This document shows, piece by piece, positions 15,667 through 23,973 of a stretch of 27,501 bases of DNA (its first letter is position 1; each line of letters begins with the position of its first letter). Source of the stretch: Clostridiales bacterium UBA4706 (lineage in GTDB: Bacteria > Bacillota > Clostridia > Oscillospirales > Oscillospiraceae); contig DHKA01000083.1 in NCBI GenBank assembly GCA_002404605.1, forward strand, positions 5,737 to 33,237, read 5' to 3'. Under the pieces are notes generated by a model that ran no database searches, was not told the origin of the DNA, and worked only from the letters and a program-made list of their open reading frames with translations. A program made the position numbers and the translations under genes.

Positions 15667-16671
15667 ATGGCAAACAAAAAAGTTTCGGACAAAGATTATC
15701 TGTTCATCTCCTCGATGCTCAAGGCACGGGAGAACCGCATGCTCCGTCGCGACCGGCTCGAGCAGATGCTCTCCTCCGGTAGCTTTGAGGAAGCCGCAAG
15801 GCTCCTCGCCGAGATCGGTTGGCCCGATCTGACCGGCAAGGGCAGCGCGGCGGTGAGCGAGGCGCTTGCCAAGCGCCAGGCGGAGATCTATGCGGAGATC
15901 ACCCGCTTCGTTCCGGAAAAGGAGCTGGTGGGCATTTTCCGGCTGAAGTACGACTACCATAACGCCAAAACCATCGTCAAGGGCGAGGGCGCGGGCGTTG
16001 ACGCGGCGTACCTTCTCTCCGACGCCGGACAGATCGAGCCGGAAAAGCTCGAAGCGGCGTTCCGCGAGGACAGCTTCCAGTTCATCCCCGGAAAGCTCGG
16101 CCCCGCAATGGCGGAGGCAAAGGGCATTCTCGCCCGCACCGGCAATCCGCAGCTGGCGGATTTCGCGCTCGACAAGGCGTACTATGAGGATCTCAAGGCG
16201 CTGGCCGACGCGGTGTCGAGCCCCTTTGTGAAGGGCTATGTCACAACGCTCATCGACAGCGCGAACCTCCGCGCCGCGGTGCGCTGCGTGCGCATGGGCA
16301 AGGACGCGGAGTTCCTCCGCGGCGCGCTCGTCGCGGGCGGCAATGTCCCGGTGCAGCGGCTCGTGCAGGCGGTGTTCTCCGGCGAGGGGATCGCCGCGGC
16401 GTTCGCTTCGACGCCGTTCCGTGACGCCGCCGCGCTCGGCGCGGCCGCGATCGAGGGCGGCACGATGACGGAGTTTGAGCGTGAGTGCGACAACGCCGTC
16501 AACCGCTACATGACCGGCGCGCATCTCAAGAGCTTCGGTCCCGAACAGGTCGTCGGCTATCTGACGGCGGAGGAAGGCAACACCATGGCGGTCCGCATGG
16601 TGCTCACCGGCCTTCTGGCCGGCATCGACCCGGAGCGACTGAAAGAAAGGCTGCGTGAGAGCTATGTATAA
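15667..16671 (+). CDS. ntpC: V-type ATPase subunit C (rotor-ring adaptor, d-type)
   Basis: 334 residues, mostly helical, of the AC39/d family that caps the rotor ring and docks the central stalk. Recognisable stretches include DYLFISSMLKARENRML near the start and FRLKYDYHNAKTIVKG (about 90-110). I chose the ATG at 15667, preceded by GGAAGGCGGG; a TTG at 15649 in frame is an unnecessary extension. Its last bases overlap the start of the next gene (ATGTATAA), so the two are probably translationally coupled. Confidence 0.93.
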   Translation: MANKKVSDKDYLFISSMLKARENRMLRRDRLEQMLSSGSFEEAARLLAEIGWPDLTGKGSAAVSEALAKRQAEIYAEITRFVPEKELVGIFRLKYDYHNAKTIVKGEGAGVDAAYLLSDAGQIEPEKLEAAFREDSFQFIPGKLGPAMAEAKGILARTGNPQLADFALDKAYYEDLKALADAVSSPFVKGYVTTLIDSANLRAAVRCVRMGKDAEFLRGALVAGGNVPVQRLVQAVFSGEGIAAAFASTPFRDAAALGAAAIEGGTMTEFERECDNAVNRYMTGAHLKSFGPEQVVGYLTAEEGNTMAVRMVLTGLLAGIDPERLKERLRESYV

Positions 16672-16978
16672 GATCGGCGTCATGGGCGGCAGAGAGACCG
16701 TTATGGGCTTTAAAGCGCTCGGGCTGGACGTGTTCCCCGTGGACAACGCGGACGAGGCGCGGCACACTCTCCGCCGGATCACCTCCGGTGAGAGCGAATA
16801 CGCCATCCTCTATCTGGAGGAGAACCTTGCCGCGGAGCTATCGCACGAGATCGACCGCTTCAAGGACAGCCCTACTCCGGCGATCATCCTCATCCCCGGG
16901 CGGGACGGGACGCTCGGTCTCGGCCAGAGCGCGCTGCGCTCGGCCGTGGAACGCGCCGTCGGCAGCAACATTTTATAA
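16664..16978 (+). CDS. ntpG: V-type ATPase subunit F (central stalk)
   Basis: 104 residues of the small Rossmann-like F subunit, which binds the central axle subunit D. The beginning YKIGVMGGRETVMGFKALG and the stretch YAILYLEENLA are typical. The ATG at 16664 overlaps the ntpC stop by 8 bases; a GTG at 16655 is possible but puts extra residues before the conserved first strand. A 78-base gap with a GC-rich dyad follows before ntpA. Confidence 0.93.
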   Translation: MYKIGVMGGRETVMGFKALGLDVFPVDNADEARHTLRRITSGESEYAILYLEENLAAELSHEIDRFKDSPTPAIILIPGRDGTLGLGQSALRSAVERAVGSNIL

Positions 16979-16991
16979 TTATGACCCTTTT

Positions 16992-17007
16992 GCGCCGCGT
17001 GCGGCGC
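16992..17007 (+). other. GC-rich hairpin inside the V-ATPase operon
   Basis: GCGCCGC (16992-16998) and GCGGCGC (17001-17007) form a tight dyad in the only sizeable gap (16979-17056) of the operon, between the membrane/stalk genes and the ATPase-head genes. There is no T-run, so it is not an obvious terminator; mRNA processing or stability is a guess. Confidence 0.3.
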
Positions 17008-17056
17008 GCCGGGCGGCATCGCCGCGCCGGAACCTTAACGGAAAGAAGGTAGAACA

Positions 17057-18829
17057 TTGAGCGGAAAAGTGATTAAAGTATCCGGACCGCTGGTGGTGGC
17101 CGACGGTCTGGAGGACGCCAACGTATCGGACGTTGTCCGCGTCGGCGAACAGCACCTGATCGGCGAGATACTGAATATGACCGGAGGCAGCGCCTCCATT
17201 CAGGTCTACGAAGAGACTTCCGGCCTTGGCCCCGGCGCCGAGGTCGTGACGACCGGTATGCCGCTGAGCGTGGAGCTCGGGCCCGGCATGCTCGAAAACA
17301 TCTATGACGGCATCCAGCGTCCCCTGCCGGAGATCCGCGACCTCACCGGCGAGACGATCGCCCGCGGTGTGAGCGTTCCGGCGCTCAACCGCAAGAAGAT
17401 CTGGAACTTCGTCCCCGCGGCGAAGGAAGGCGACGAGCTCCTCGCCGGCGATGTGCTCGGCACTGTGCAGGAGACGACCGCCATCCTTCATAAGATCATG
17501 GTCCCCCCGACGATCAAGAAGGGCACTGTGAAGTGGATCCGCGGCGGCGAATTCACCGTCGAGGAAAAGATCGCCTGTCTGACGCTCGGCGACGGCAGCG
17601 AGATCGAGCTGGATATGATCCAGCGCTGGCCGGTGCGTATCCAGCGCCCGAACGCCGGCAAATTCACCCCCAGCCGTCCGCTGAACTCCGGACAGCGCAT
17701 CATCGACACCATGTTCCCCGTCGCCAAGGGCGGCACGGCCGCCGTTCCCGGCCCGTTCGGCAGCGGCAAGACCGTCGTGCAGCACCAGCTCGCGAAGTGG
17801 TCGGATGTGGACATCGTCGTCTACATCGGCTGCGGCGAACGCGGCAACGAGATGACCGACGTTCTCAATGAGTTCCCCGAGCTGAAGGACCCCCGCAGCG
17901 GCGAGCCGCTGATGAAGCGCACGGTGCTTATCGCGAACACCTCCGATATGCCCGTGGCCGCGCGTGAGGCTTCTATCTATACCGGCATCACCATCGCGGA
18001 GTATTTCCGCGATATGGGCTACGACGTCGCCGTTCTCGCCGACTCCACGTCCCGCTGGGCCGAGGCGCTGCGCGAAATGTCCGGCCGTCTCGAAGAGATG
18101 CCCGGCGAAGAGGGCTATCCCGCTTACCTCGCCAGCCGTATCGCGCAGTTCTACGAGCGCGCCGGCTGCGTCACCTGCCTCGGCAGCGACAAGCGCCAGG
18201 GCAGCGTTACCGCCATCGGCGCCGTCTCGCCTCCGGGCGGCGACACGTCCGAGCCGGTATCGCAGGCGACGATGCGTATCGTCAAGGTGTTCTGGGCGCT
18301 CGACAGCTCTCTGGCCTACGCCCGTCACTTCCCGGCGATCAACTGGCTGACGTCCTATTCGCTGTACACCGACTCGCTGCGCGAGTTTTACGATAAGGAA
18401 TTCGGCGCAACGTATATGGCGAACCGCACGAAGGCCATGAGTATTCTGCAGGAAGAGGCAGAGCTCCAGGAGATCGTCCGTCTCGTCGGTCAGGACGCGC
18501 TCAGCCCCGCCGACCGCATGACGATGGAGACTGCGCGTATGATCCGCGAGGACTTCCTGCAGCAGAACGCCTTCATCACCGAGGACGCCTATTCCTCTTA
18601 CGGCAAGCAGTACCGTCTGCTCGATCTTGTGCTGCAGTACGATGCGAAATGCCGTGCAGCGCTCGAAAAGGGCGCGGATCTCAACGGTCTCTTCAACATC
18701 GGCGCGCGCGAGGCCATCGGCCGCGCGAAAATGGCGCCGCAGGAAGAATATGAGAAGGTTTACGACGGCATTCTCGACGAGATGCAGTCCGAGATCGACG
18801 AAGTTGTCCGGGGAGGTGAGGAGCAGTGA
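17057..18829 (+). CDS. ntpA: V-type ATPase catalytic subunit A
   Basis: 590 residues, the nucleotide-hydrolysing subunit of the head. The Walker A loop GPFGSGKT is at 232-239 with Lys238, and the catalytic Glu261 is in GERGNEM. An A-type bulge domain lies at about 110-190, before the ATPase core, and the pattern ADSTSRWAEALREMSGRLEE follows further on. Length is normal. The start is a TTG, with AGAAGG eight bases upstream; the first residues SGKVIKVSGPLVVADG fit the family start exactly, so no other start is needed. The last bases overlap the GTG of ntpB. Confidence 0.97.
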   Translation: MSGKVIKVSGPLVVADGLEDANVSDVVRVGEQHLIGEILNMTGGSASIQVYEETSGLGPGAEVVTTGMPLSVELGPGMLENIYDGIQRPLPEIRDLTGETIARGVSVPALNRKKIWNFVPAAKEGDELLAGDVLGTVQETTAILHKIMVPPTIKKGTVKWIRGGEFTVEEKIACLTLGDGSEIELDMIQRWPVRIQRPNAGKFTPSRPLNSGQRIIDTMFPVAKGGTAAVPGPFGSGKTVVQHQLAKWSDVDIVVYIGCGERGNEMTDVLNEFPELKDPRSGEPLMKRTVLIANTSDMPVAAREASIYTGITIAEYFRDMGYDVAVLADSTSRWAEALREMSGRLEEMPGEEGYPAYLASRIAQFYERAGCVTCLGSDKRQGSVTAIGAVSPPGGDTSEPVSQATMRIVKVFWALDSSLAYARHFPAINWLTSYSLYTDSLREFYDKEFGATYMANRTKAMSILQEEAELQEIVRLVGQDALSPADRMTMETARMIREDFLQQNAFITEDAYSSYGKQYRLLDLVLQYDAKCRAALEKGADLNGLFNIGAREAIGRAKMAPQEEYEKVYDGILDEMQSEIDEVVRGGEEQ

Positions 18830-20205
18830 TCCGCGAATATAAAACAATTAAGGAGATCGCCAGCCCTCTGATGATCGTGGAGCACGTCGATGGCGTCACC
18901 TACGACGAGCTGGCGGAGATCGAACTGCCGAACGGCAGCGTCCGGCGCTGCAAGGTGCTCGAAGTCGAGGGCGACCGCGCGGTCGTGCAGCTCTTCGAGT
19001 CGGCGCAGGGCATCAACCTTGCCGAGAGCAAGGTGCGCTTCCTCGGCCACCCGCTCCAGCTCGGCGTGAGCGAGGATATGCTCGGCCGCGTCTTCAACGG
19101 CATGGGCGAGCCGATCGACGGAGGCCCGGCCATCATCGCCGAGGAGCACCGCGATATCAACGGCCTTCCCATGAACCCCGCCGCGCGCGCCTACCCCGCC
19201 GAGTTCATCCAGACCGGCGTTTCCACCATTGACGGTCTGAACACCCTCGTCCGCGGCCAGAAGCTGCCCATCTTCTCCTGCTCCGGTCTGCCCCATGCGG
19301 CGCTCGCCGCGCAGATCGCGCGTCAGGCGAAGGTGCTTGGCGACGGCGAGAACTTCGCCGTCGTGTTCGCCGCCATCGGCATCACGTTCGAGGAATCCGA
19401 ATACTTCATTCAGGAGTTCCGCCGCACCGGCGCCATCGACCGCACGGTCGTATTCTCCAACCTTGCGAACGACCCCGCCGTTGAGCGTATCGCTACGCCG
19501 CGCATGGCGCTGACCGCCGCAGAGTATCTGGCGTTTGAAAAGGACATGCACGTCCTCGTCATCCTCACGGATATCACGAACTACGCCGAAGCGCTGCGCG
19601 AGATCTCCGCCGCAAAGAAGGAAGTCCCAGGCCGCCGCGGTTACCCCGGCTACCTGTACACCGACCTTGCGACGATGTACGAGCGCGCCGGCCGTCGCGT
19701 GGGCCGCGCCGGTTCGATCACGATGATCCCCATCCTGACCATGCCGGAAGACGACAAGACCCACCCGATCCCCGACCTTACCGGCTATATCACCGAGGGC
19801 CAGATCATCCTCAGCCGCGATCTTTACCGCAAGGGCGTCGTGCCCCCGGTGGACGTGCTGCCGAGCCTTTCCCGACTCAAGGATAAGGGCATCGGCGAGG
19901 GCAAGACCCGCGCCGACCACGCCGGTACGATGAACCAGCTGTTCGCGGCCTACGCCCGCGGCAAGGAAGCCAAGGAGCTTATGACGATCCTGGGCGAAGC
20001 GGCGCTGAGCGACGACGACAAGCTCTACGCAAAGTTCGCCGAGGCGTTTGAAAAGCGCTATGTCTCCCAGGGCAACGAGACCAACCGTTCCATTGAAGAG
20101 ACGCTCACCATCGGCTGGGAGCTGCTCTCCATCCTGCCGGAACGCGAGCTCAAGCGCATCAAGCCGGAGTTCATTGCGAAGTATCTTCCCAAGAAGCAGC
20201 AGTAA
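18826..20205 (+). CDS. ntpB: V-type ATPase regulatory subunit B
   Basis: 459 residues, the non-catalytic partner of subunit A in the alternating head. In place of a Walker A loop it has SGLPHAALAAQIARQA, as usual for B. The NGMGEPIDGG motif and AGRRVGRAGSITMIPILTMP are conserved; the arginine finger region is in the last. The GTG start overlaps the ntpA stop by four bases (GTGA) and is preceded by GGGAGGTGAGGAG, an unusually strong site, which should keep A and B synthesis equal. Confidence 0.97.
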   Translation: MIREYKTIKEIASPLMIVEHVDGVTYDELAEIELPNGSVRRCKVLEVEGDRAVVQLFESAQGINLAESKVRFLGHPLQLGVSEDMLGRVFNGMGEPIDGGPAIIAEEHRDINGLPMNPAARAYPAEFIQTGVSTIDGLNTLVRGQKLPIFSCSGLPHAALAAQIARQAKVLGDGENFAVVFAAIGITFEESEYFIQEFRRTGAIDRTVVFSNLANDPAVERIATPRMALTAAEYLAFEKDMHVLVILTDITNYAEALREISAAKKEVPGRRGYPGYLYTDLATMYERAGRRVGRAGSITMIPILTMPEDDKTHPIPDLTGYITEGQIILSRDLYRKGVVPPVDVLPSLSRLKDKGIGEGKTRADHAGTMNQLFAAYARGKEAKELMTILGEAALSDDDKLYAKFAEAFEKRYVSQGNETNRSIEETLTIGWELLSILPERELKRIKPEFIAKYLPKKQQ

Positions 20206-20235
20206 TGCGCTTCGCGGAAAGGAAGAGGTGATCCC

Positions 20236-20883
20236 ATGGCAACCATAACACCGACCCGAATGGTGCTAAACCAGATGAAGGGCCGACTGAAAACCGCCTC
20301 CCGCGGCCATAAGCTGCTCAAGGACAAGCGCGATGAACTGATGCGTCAGTTTATGGACGTTGTCCGCCGCAACAAGGAGCTGCGCACGAAGGTCGAGCAG
20401 GGACTGACCGAAGCATTCGGCGCGCTGAGCGTGGCGAGCGCGGTCATGTCGCCCGAAATGCTCGAACAGGCGCTGCTCTATCCCCGGCAGAGCGTGGCGC
20501 TCGATGTGAGCTTCAAGAACATCATGAGCGTCAACGTCCCGGTCTACGATTTCCAGACCAAGACCGCCGAGGAAGGGGATATCTTCCCCTATGGTCTCGC
20601 GCAGACCTCCGGCGAGCTGGACGACGCCATGACCGCTCTCTCGGGCGTGTTTGAGGACATGCTGGAGCTGGCGCAGGTCGAAAAGACGATGCAGCTTCTC
20701 GCACAGGAGATCGAAAAGACGCGCCGCCGCGTGAATGCGCTCGAGTACGTCATGATCCCCGATCTGCAGAAGAACATCAAATACATCTCCATGAAGCTCG
20801 AGGAGAACGAAAACTCCACGAAGGTACGCCTCATGAAGGTGAAGGAAATGGTTTTGCAGGACGCGCACCATTACCAGTATTAA
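20236..20883 (+). CDS. ntpD: V-type ATPase subunit D (central axle)
   Basis: 215 residues with two long helices that form the rotating axle through the A3B3 head. The start region TPTRMVLNQMKGRLKTASRG and the late segment RRVNALEYVMIPDLQKNIKY are diagnostic. AGGAAGAGGTGA lies before the ATG. It is the last gene, followed eight bases later by a terminator. No homologs of the extra E. hirae genes ntpH or ntpJ follow. Confidence 0.96.
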   Translation: MATITPTRMVLNQMKGRLKTASRGHKLLKDKRDELMRQFMDVVRRNKELRTKVEQGLTEAFGALSVASAVMSPEMLEQALLYPRQSVALDVSFKNIMSVNVPVYDFQTKTAEEGDIFPYGLAQTSGELDDAMTALSGVFEDMLELAQVEKTMQLLAQEIEKTRRRVNALEYVMIPDLQKNIKYISMKLEENENSTKVRLMKVKEMVLQDAHHYQY

Positions 20884-20890
20884 TTATGCG

Positions 20891-20920
20891 AAAAGGCACT
20901 CTCTTGCGAGAGTGCCTTTT
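20891..20920. terminator. Bidirectional terminator between ntpD and spoIIR
   Basis: A 13-bp perfect stem (20891-20903 with 20908-20920) with tetraloop TTGC begins and ends in A/T runs, so it can act in both directions. It lies between the converging V-ATPase operon and the minus-strand spoIIR gene. Confidence 0.9.
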
Positions 20921-20924
20921 ACTA

Positions 20925-21515
20925 TCAGCGCCCAGTGAGAGAGCCCCACCATTCGAGCAGACGGAAGCGGAGAACATAGCCCTCGCCGTCTTCGGTGATG
21001 AGCTTTACATCGTCATCCGAGAGCGCCGCGGCTTCCTGCGCTGTCTCCACGCCCGATGTGCAGAGCGGAGGGTATACCACGCACCACCAGTTTCGCCCGC
21101 TGCCCGCGCCGAGCGTTACGCGAAGCGACGTATACACGCCTGCCGGGAGCGAGAAGGTTTCATATTCCCTTGTTGGGTACGTTTCCCGGCCAAGCTCCAC
21201 GCGCGCTCTGCCGCCGCTCGTGCTCTCCGCGATGCGCTGAATCGCTCCCGACGCTGCGGCGATCACCGCTGCGGCGTCCTGCGCGCCGGACGCGGCTTCG
21301 AGCCGCGGCGTGAGATACGCGAGCAGCATATCCCGTACCTCGAGCTTCACGCGCTGATCCTCCGCACTGTCGGATGCGGCGATCACGTGCAGCCGTACGA
21401 TCTTGTCCGCAAGTGCGCTCTGCCGCCCCTGCGCCCATACGCCGGCGAGCAGCGTTACGCACACCGCCGCAAGAAGCGCCGTTTCCCATGGCCGCAGCCG
21501 GTCATTATTTCGCAT
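20925..21515 (-). CDS. spoIIR: Stage II sporulation protein R
   Basis: 196 residues. SpoIIR is made in the forespore, exported to the intermembrane space and triggers SpoIIGA to process pro-sigma-E in the mother cell. One N-terminal membrane or signal segment (ETALLAAVCVTLLAGVWAQG) is followed by the family signatures IVRLHVIAASDSAEDQRVKL, YETFSLPAGVYTSLRV and GRNWWCVVYPPLC. I start it at the ATG at 21515 (MRNNDRLRPW), the shortest start that keeps the membrane segment and has GAAGGGCGG upstream; an ATG at 21548 lies inside a hairpin. Its ribosome binding site is within the 3' arm of that hairpin. No clear sigma-F promoter is visible. Confidence 0.93.
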   Translation of the reverse strand: MRNNDRLRPWETALLAAVCVTLLAGVWAQGRQSALADKIVRLHVIAASDSAEDQRVKLEVRDMLLAYLTPRLEAASGAQDAAAVIAAASGAIQRIAESTSGGRARVELGRETYPTREYETFSLPAGVYTSLRVTLGAGSGRNWWCVVYPPLCTSGVETAQEAAALSDDDVKLITEDGEGYVLRFRLLEWWGSLTGR

Positions 21516-21563
21516 AAAAAGAACCGCCCTTCTATGTATCAGATGCACATAGTATGGGCGGTT
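21516..21563 (-). terminator. Hairpin plus T-run covering the spoIIR ribosome binding site
   Basis: On the minus strand AACCGCCC (21556-21563) pairs with GGGCGGTT (21522-21529), with an inner CTATGT/ACATAG stem, then CTTTTT directly before the spoIIR ATG. It reads as the intrinsic terminator of the LRR gene, yet its 3' arm is also the spoIIR Shine-Dalgarno region. It may therefore damp spoIIR translation from read-through RNA. Confidence 0.7.
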
Positions 21564-21587
21564 ATTGTGTTTTTTAAACCGGCGCGG

Positions 21588-23045
21588 TCAAGGCTGCGGC
21601 GTTTCCGCGGGTGGCTCGGGCGTCGGCTCCGGCATGGAAAGGTCGATGTCCGTGATGATCTGGCAGGCGGGAAGCGCCTCCTGCAGCGAGCGCACCATGT
21701 CGGCGGTGAGATCGCCATTCCCGGTGATGTTCAGCGTGCGGAGCTGTGTGAGCGAGCGGAGCGCCGCCAGAGAGTTCAGGCTGTTGTAGCTGAGATCCAG
21801 CTCCTCAAGCGCCGTGCAGCCGGAGAGCGCGGTGATGTCGCGCAGGGCATTGTGGTCAAGACCGAGCCGCCGCAGCGCCGTATGGCCGGTGAGAGCGGAG
21901 AGATCGTAAAGGTTGTTGTAGCCCAATTGCAGCTCTTCCACGGAGAACAGCTCCGCGAGCGGTGCGAGATCGGAAAGCGTGTTGCCGTAGGCGCTCAGCC
22001 GCCGCAGCTGGTGGAATTTCTCGATGCCGGAGAGCGTTGTGAGACCCAGCGCGTCAAGCGTTACGTCGGAGGCGTCCGACGAGAAGGACTGATCGCCGAA
22101 AACGACGGTATAATACTTCGGCTCATGGACGATCTGGCAGTTCGGCAGCGCCGACTGGAGCGCATCGATGCCCTCGGCGGTGATGCCGTCGTTGCTTTCA
22201 AGATTTAGGTACGCGAGCGAGCGCAGCGAAGAGAGAAGGTCATTATCGAGATCGCTCCGGCCCGTGGCGCTGAGATCGAGCGAGGTGAGTTTCGGCAGCA
22301 GGGCGAGCGTGGAGATATCCGCGATCGGGTTGTTCGAGAGATTGAGCTCGCGCAGCTCGGAGCAGCCGGAGAGCGCGGAAATGTCCGTGATGCCGCGGCC
22401 CGAAAGGTCGAGCGATTCGACCGACTCCGTGAAGTCCAGCCCGCCGAGCGACACCGGGCGCGAGCCCTTCACGATGCTGTCACTGAATACGCGGCAGGCG
22501 GGCAGCGCCTTTTGCAGATCCTCCAGCACGTAGTCCGCGATCTCCACGCCCTGAATGGAGAGCGTTGTGAGCGCGGTGAGCGGCGAGAGGACGGAAAGGT
22601 CGGCGACCGGATTCCGGTCGAGATAGAGCGTGCGAAGCTGCGAAAGGGAGGCGAGCGGAGACACGTCCGTGATCGCGTTATCGGAGAGGATGAGCGTGCG
22701 AAGCTGCGCAAGCCCCGCGAGAAAATGCACGTCCGAAAGGCCGCAGTTCGTCAGCGAGAGCGTTGTGAGATCACGGAGCGAAGCAATGGCGGCGCAGTCC
22801 TCGGCGGAGAGCGTCTTTCCGGCAAGCTCAAAGCTGTCCGCGGCGGGATCGACGCTCGCCCCGGCGATCGTGAGAGACGCGGAAGCGGTGGGCGCGGCGG
22901 TCACTTCGGGCGTCGGCGTCACATCCGGATCATTTTTTGTGCCCGGTCCCTGCAAAAGCAGAAACAGCAGCGCCAACGCCAGCAGGACAAAGCCCGCTGC
23001 GGCGAGTATGTACAATATTTTCTGTTTCTTAGTGATCGGATGCAT
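21588..23045 (-). CDS. Membrane-anchored leucine-rich-repeat protein
   Basis: 485 residues. A short cytoplasmic tail and one membrane segment (about 10-31) precede a Thr/Pro/Ala linker and then internalin-like leucine-rich repeats (pattern LxxLxLxxNxIxDISxLxxL). The repeats fall into three blocks, each closed by a copy of LQxALPxCxI (LQKALPACRV, LQSALPNCQI, LQEALPACQI), and the protein ends in a Pro/Glu tail, PEPTPEPPAETPQP. It is probably displayed outside the membrane for protein-protein contact. It has its own sigma-A promoter (23081-23109) and ribosome binding site CGGGAGGA. It lies between a SpoIIQ-like peptidase and spoIIR, but I see no sequence evidence for a spore role. Confidence 0.88.
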   Translation of the reverse strand: MHPITKKQKILYILAAAGFVLLALALLFLLLQGPGTKNDPDVTPTPEVTAAPTASASLTIAGASVDPAADSFELAGKTLSAEDCAAIASLRDLTTLSLTNCGLSDVHFLAGLAQLRTLILSDNAITDVSPLASLSQLRTLYLDRNPVADLSVLSPLTALTTLSIQGVEIADYVLEDLQKALPACRVFSDSIVKGSRPVSLGGLDFTESVESLDLSGRGITDISALSGCSELRELNLSNNPIADISTLALLPKLTSLDLSATGRSDLDNDLLSSLRSLAYLNLESNDGITAEGIDALQSALPNCQIVHEPKYYTVVFGDQSFSSDASDVTLDALGLTTLSGIEKFHQLRRLSAYGNTLSDLAPLAELFSVEELQLGYNNLYDLSALTGHTALRRLGLDHNALRDITALSGCTALEELDLSYNSLNSLAALRSLTQLRTLNITGNGDLTADMVRSLQEALPACQIITDIDLSMPEPTPEPPAETPQP

Positions 23046-23080
23046 GGCGTCCTCCCGGTACAGCGATATATCAAATAATA

Positions 23081-23109
23081 AGTATAGCCGTTTTGCCGCC
23101 GCTCGTCAA
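23081..23109 (-). promoter_or_regulatory. Sigma-A-type promoter of the LRR gene
   Basis: On the minus strand TTGACG (23104-23109) and TATACT (23081-23086) are 17 bases apart, about 35 bases before the LRR ATG. Near-consensus, so the gene is likely expressed in growing cells. Confidence 0.75.
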
Positions 23110-23114
23110 TTGCC

Positions 23115-23157
23115 GGAAAAAGGGAAGCGGCTGCGTCTGATGGTAAGACGCAGCCGC
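23115..23157 (-). terminator. Intrinsic terminator after the M23 peptidase gene
   Basis: A 12-bp perfect stem (23146-23157 with 23127-23138, minus sense) followed by TTCCCTTTTT. It separates the sporulation-type transcript from the LRR promoter. Confidence 0.88.
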
Positions 23158-23174
23158 CCGGGAAAAAGTTCCGC

Positions 23175-23942
23175 TTATGCTTCCGGCACGTATTCGCCGG
23201 GATCGACACTGCTCCCGCCGCGCCGCATGGCGAAGTGGAGATGCGTTTCCTCGCCGGATTCGGCGAGAGCCGTCGCGCCGACGGTGCCGACCGTGTCGCC
23301 GCAGGCGACCGTCTGCCCGACGCCGACGGCGGGGGAGACGTCGAGATTGGCGTACACGCTCACAACATCGTTCCCGTGGTCGATCTCCACAACGGTGCCG
23401 AGAAGATCGTCCTCATACACCGCCGTCACCGTGCCGCCGGATACGGCGAGCACCGACTCGCCCGCGGCGCACGCAATGTCCCAGCCGCGGTGGACGCGCC
23501 AATCGGCCATTGTGCGGTCATAGGAAAGCGCCTCCGCACTGTAGCCGCGAAGAAGTGTGCCGTTTGCCGGACGGATGAACTGCGGCTCGCTCTCGCTTAC
23601 CGAGACCGGAATGTCCGGCAGCTCCTCCTGCACGGCGGGGGCCTGCGCTTTCGGCAGCTCTTCGCCCTCCGCGGCGGGCAGCACGCCCGTGCCGAGCGGG
23701 AGATGCACGTCCTCGTCGGTGTTCATGACGGGGATGCTGCCCTGCGGCGGCACGGTCTCCTGCGCCGAAGCCGTGATGTCCGCTTCCTTGACCGGATCGC
23801 GCTCTACATCAGCCCCGCTTCCGCGTCCAACCAGCCAGAACGAAGCCCCGACCAGTATGGCGCACAGAAGAAGGACTATGTAGAAGCCCTTCCCGGCAAA
23901 GAACGCATTCAGCTTTTTGCTGAATCCTTTCTTTTCCTCCAT
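23175..23942 (-). CDS. spoIIQ: M23 peptidase, SpoIIQ-like
   Basis: 255 residues. A membrane segment (about 19-38) is followed by a ~75-residue flexible, acidic stretch, then a LytM/M23 peptidase domain (about 120-255). The zinc ligands are all present: His151 and Asp155 in VHRGWDIA, and His236 with catalytic His234 in THLHFAM. The leader of the domain, LRGYSAEALSYDRTMADW, is like that of clostridial SpoIIQ, the forespore protein that binds SpoIIIAH across the septum. B. subtilis SpoIIQ lost the zinc-binding His, whereas clostridial versions keep it. A sigma-F promoter directly upstream supports the SpoIIQ call over a general wall hydrolase. GAGGAGG precedes the ATG. Confidence 0.78.
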   Translation of the reverse strand: MEEKKGFSKKLNAFFAGKGFYIVLLLCAILVGASFWLVGRGSGADVERDPVKEADITASAQETVPPQGSIPVMNTDEDVHLPLGTGVLPAAEGEELPKAQAPAVQEELPDIPVSVSESEPQFIRPANGTLLRGYSAEALSYDRTMADWRVHRGWDIACAAGESVLAVSGGTVTAVYEDDLLGTVVEIDHGNDVVSVYANLDVSPAVGVGQTVACGDTVGTVGATALAESGEETHLHFAMRRGGSSVDPGEYVPEA

Positions 23943-23952
23943 GGTTAACCTC

Positions 23953-23971
23953 CTCGAATTTGGGATTCGAG
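23953..23971 (-). promoter_or_regulatory. Hairpin next to the spoIIQ-like ribosome binding site
   Basis: CTCGAAT and ATTCGAG (23965-23971 and 23953-23959, minus sense) form a 7-bp hairpin whose 3' arm runs directly into GAGGAGG. The predicted transcript would start at about its 5' edge, so it may shield or stabilise the 5' end of the message. Confidence 0.4.
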
Positions 23972-23973
23972 GG

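Noticed and set aside
16979..18847. 622-codon minus-strand frame opposite ntpA
   Set aside because: Shadow of a strongly conserved catalytic subunit; no family resemblance.
21516..21600. Sigma-F or sigma-G promoter for spoIIR
   Set aside because: CATACTA is present near 21549-21555 but no -35 partner stands at the right distance.
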